Shown piece by piece: positions 63,596 through 64,000 of a stretch of DNA of 64,000 bases. Both the position numbers and the translations under genes were made by a program. Below the pieces are notes generated by a model, which searched no databases, was not told the origin of the DNA, and saw nothing but the letters and a program-made list of their open reading frames with translations. Numbering within the stretch: position 1 is the stretch's first letter; each line of letters opens with the position of its first letter. This stretch comes from a bacterium BMS3Abin14 (GTDB lineage Bacteria > BMS3Abin14): NCBI GenBank assembly GCA_002897695.1, contig BDTG01000005.1, positions 11,987-75,986 on the forward strand, written 5' to 3'.

Positions 63596-63662
63596 TCCCC
63601 CGGTAGCTCAGTCGGTGATCAAAGATAGGAACCACTTTTCCGTTGGTTCCGGTGCCCGGGGA
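63596..63662 (+). pseudogene. tRNA-like remnant
   Basis: TCCCCCGGTAGCTCAGTCGG is the 5' half of a tRNA (acceptor strand plus D arm), and CCCGGGGAT at the other end is close to the matching acceptor strand. The D-stem partner and a normal anticodon arm are missing. In their place is the perfect stem GGAACCA/TGGTTCC. It cannot work as a tRNA. Confidence 0.45.
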
Positions 63663-63673
63663 TACGCAAAAAG

Positions 63674-63710
63674 AAAGCCCAATAACGCTAAAAGCGAGGC
63701 TGGGCTTTTG
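63674..63710 (+). terminator. Rho-independent terminator after tRNA-like remnant
   Basis: AAAGCCCA and TGGGCTTTT pair across an inner hairpin (CGCT/AGCG). It lies 12 bp after the tRNA-like sequence. Confidence 0.75.
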
Positions 63711-63873
63711 TAAATGGCTTCCGCCGTCGCTGAAGCTATGGCGGGACAAGCCCCGGGTCGGACTTCCCCCTTCGCGGAAAGCTACGGGGGACAGGCTCAC
63801 AGGTGACCTGCGGTCATGTTCTCGTCCGGCGGTCCAGGTCCACATCTCGCCCTCCGGGCGGTGGACATTGGAC

Positions 63874-64000
63874 ATCGAGTAGGAGGGGGAGTCACCTCCC
63901 CCGTCCTCTCACACCACCGGGCATACGGTTCCGTACCACGGCGGTTCATGCAGCGCATTGAAGCTTTCGCAGCTGATTTTGCAGCGACATGAGACCAAGA
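63874..64000 (-). mobile_element. 3' end of a group II intron (domains V and VI), truncated by the window edge
   Basis: On the minus strand, GAACCGCCGTGGTACGGAAC and then CGTATGCCCGGTGGT (63913-63947) form a 34-nt domain V-like hairpin, with a CGC-type triad, a GAAC loop and a two-base GC bulge. It is followed by a domain VI-like stem, GAGGACGGGGGAGG pairing with CTCCCCCTCCTACTC, with a bulged A, and the intron end CGAT (63874). The reverse transcriptase gene should lie beyond 64000. Confidence 0.7.

Noticed and set aside
63351-63875. Minus-strand ORF of 174 codons before the intron end
   Set aside because: It runs through the tRNA-like remnant and terminator, starts in a heptamer unit, and has no domain.

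Overview
The window looks like chromosomal DNA from an anaerobic or metabolically flexible bacterium of the deltaproteobacterial / Desulfobacterota type. This is inferred from gene content only: a tungsten aldehyde:ferredoxin oxidoreductase with its ferredoxin partner, a UGA-decoding selenoprotein, a eukaryotic-type citrate synthase like that of Geobacter, a sigma-54 activator, rubredoxin with a flavodiiron remnant, and a complete fatty-acid beta-oxidation operon. No phylogenetic marker was computed. There is no rRNA, CRISPR array, prophage or complete insertion sequence. There is one intact tRNA (Arg, CCG) and, at the right edge, the 3' end of a group II intron.

Layout. 1-5 kb: partial outer-membrane protein, CBS-GGDEF signalling protein, NYN-domain protein, aldehyde ferredoxin oxidoreductase operon. 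5-5.3 kb: a small gene with two in-frame UGA codons, each followed by a hairpin; it reads as a UXX-star selenoprotein. 5.3-10.2 kb (minus): small envelope proteins, Smr domain, PP-loop ATPase, citrate synthase. 10.5-18.2 kb: hotdog protein and NhaP antiporter, malic enzyme, ClC channel, a decayed cytochrome gene, DNA polymerase IV. 18.3-24 kb: nitroreductase/tautomerase pair, PAP2 phosphatase, tRNA-Arg, thiamine-binding protein, thioredoxin-fold protein without cysteines, DnaK. 24-33 kb: poly(A) polymerase family, two TrmJ-like methyltransferases, YjbQ, NUDIX, TlpA, a structured RNA candidate, cytochrome b5-like protein, YeiH exporter. 33.2-39.9 kb: a complete trpEGDCFBA operon behind an attenuator that contains a Trp-Trp-Trp leader peptide. 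39.9-50.6 kb: dUTPase-fold protein, second YjbQ, RadC, PtsP, TypA, M23 peptidase, ferritin-like protein, NifU-type protein, amidotransferase, rubredoxin operon, Gate-domain transporter. 50.7-60 kb: FHA-sigma54 activator, TRIC channel, and a four-gene minus operon of acyl-CoA dehydrogenase, thiolase, FadJ and a TPP enzyme. 60-64 kb: MFS transporter, Kup potassium transporter, and a repeat-rich, gene-poor end.

How it fits together. Central carbon and redox genes (citrate synthase, malic enzyme, aldehyde oxidation, beta-oxidation) sit with ion homeostasis (NhaP, ClC, Kup, TRIC) and redox repair (rubredoxin, TlpA, ferritin-like, the selenoprotein). The intergenic spaces hold several repeat families: heptanucleotide tandem tracts, a TCGTAAAAAGTCC palindrome in seven copies, and one long REP-like inverted repeat. 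Some of these run into stop codons of genes. The best candidates for something new are the double-UGA selenoprotein, the three-way-junction RNA at 30.4-30.6 kb, and the dispersed repeat families.
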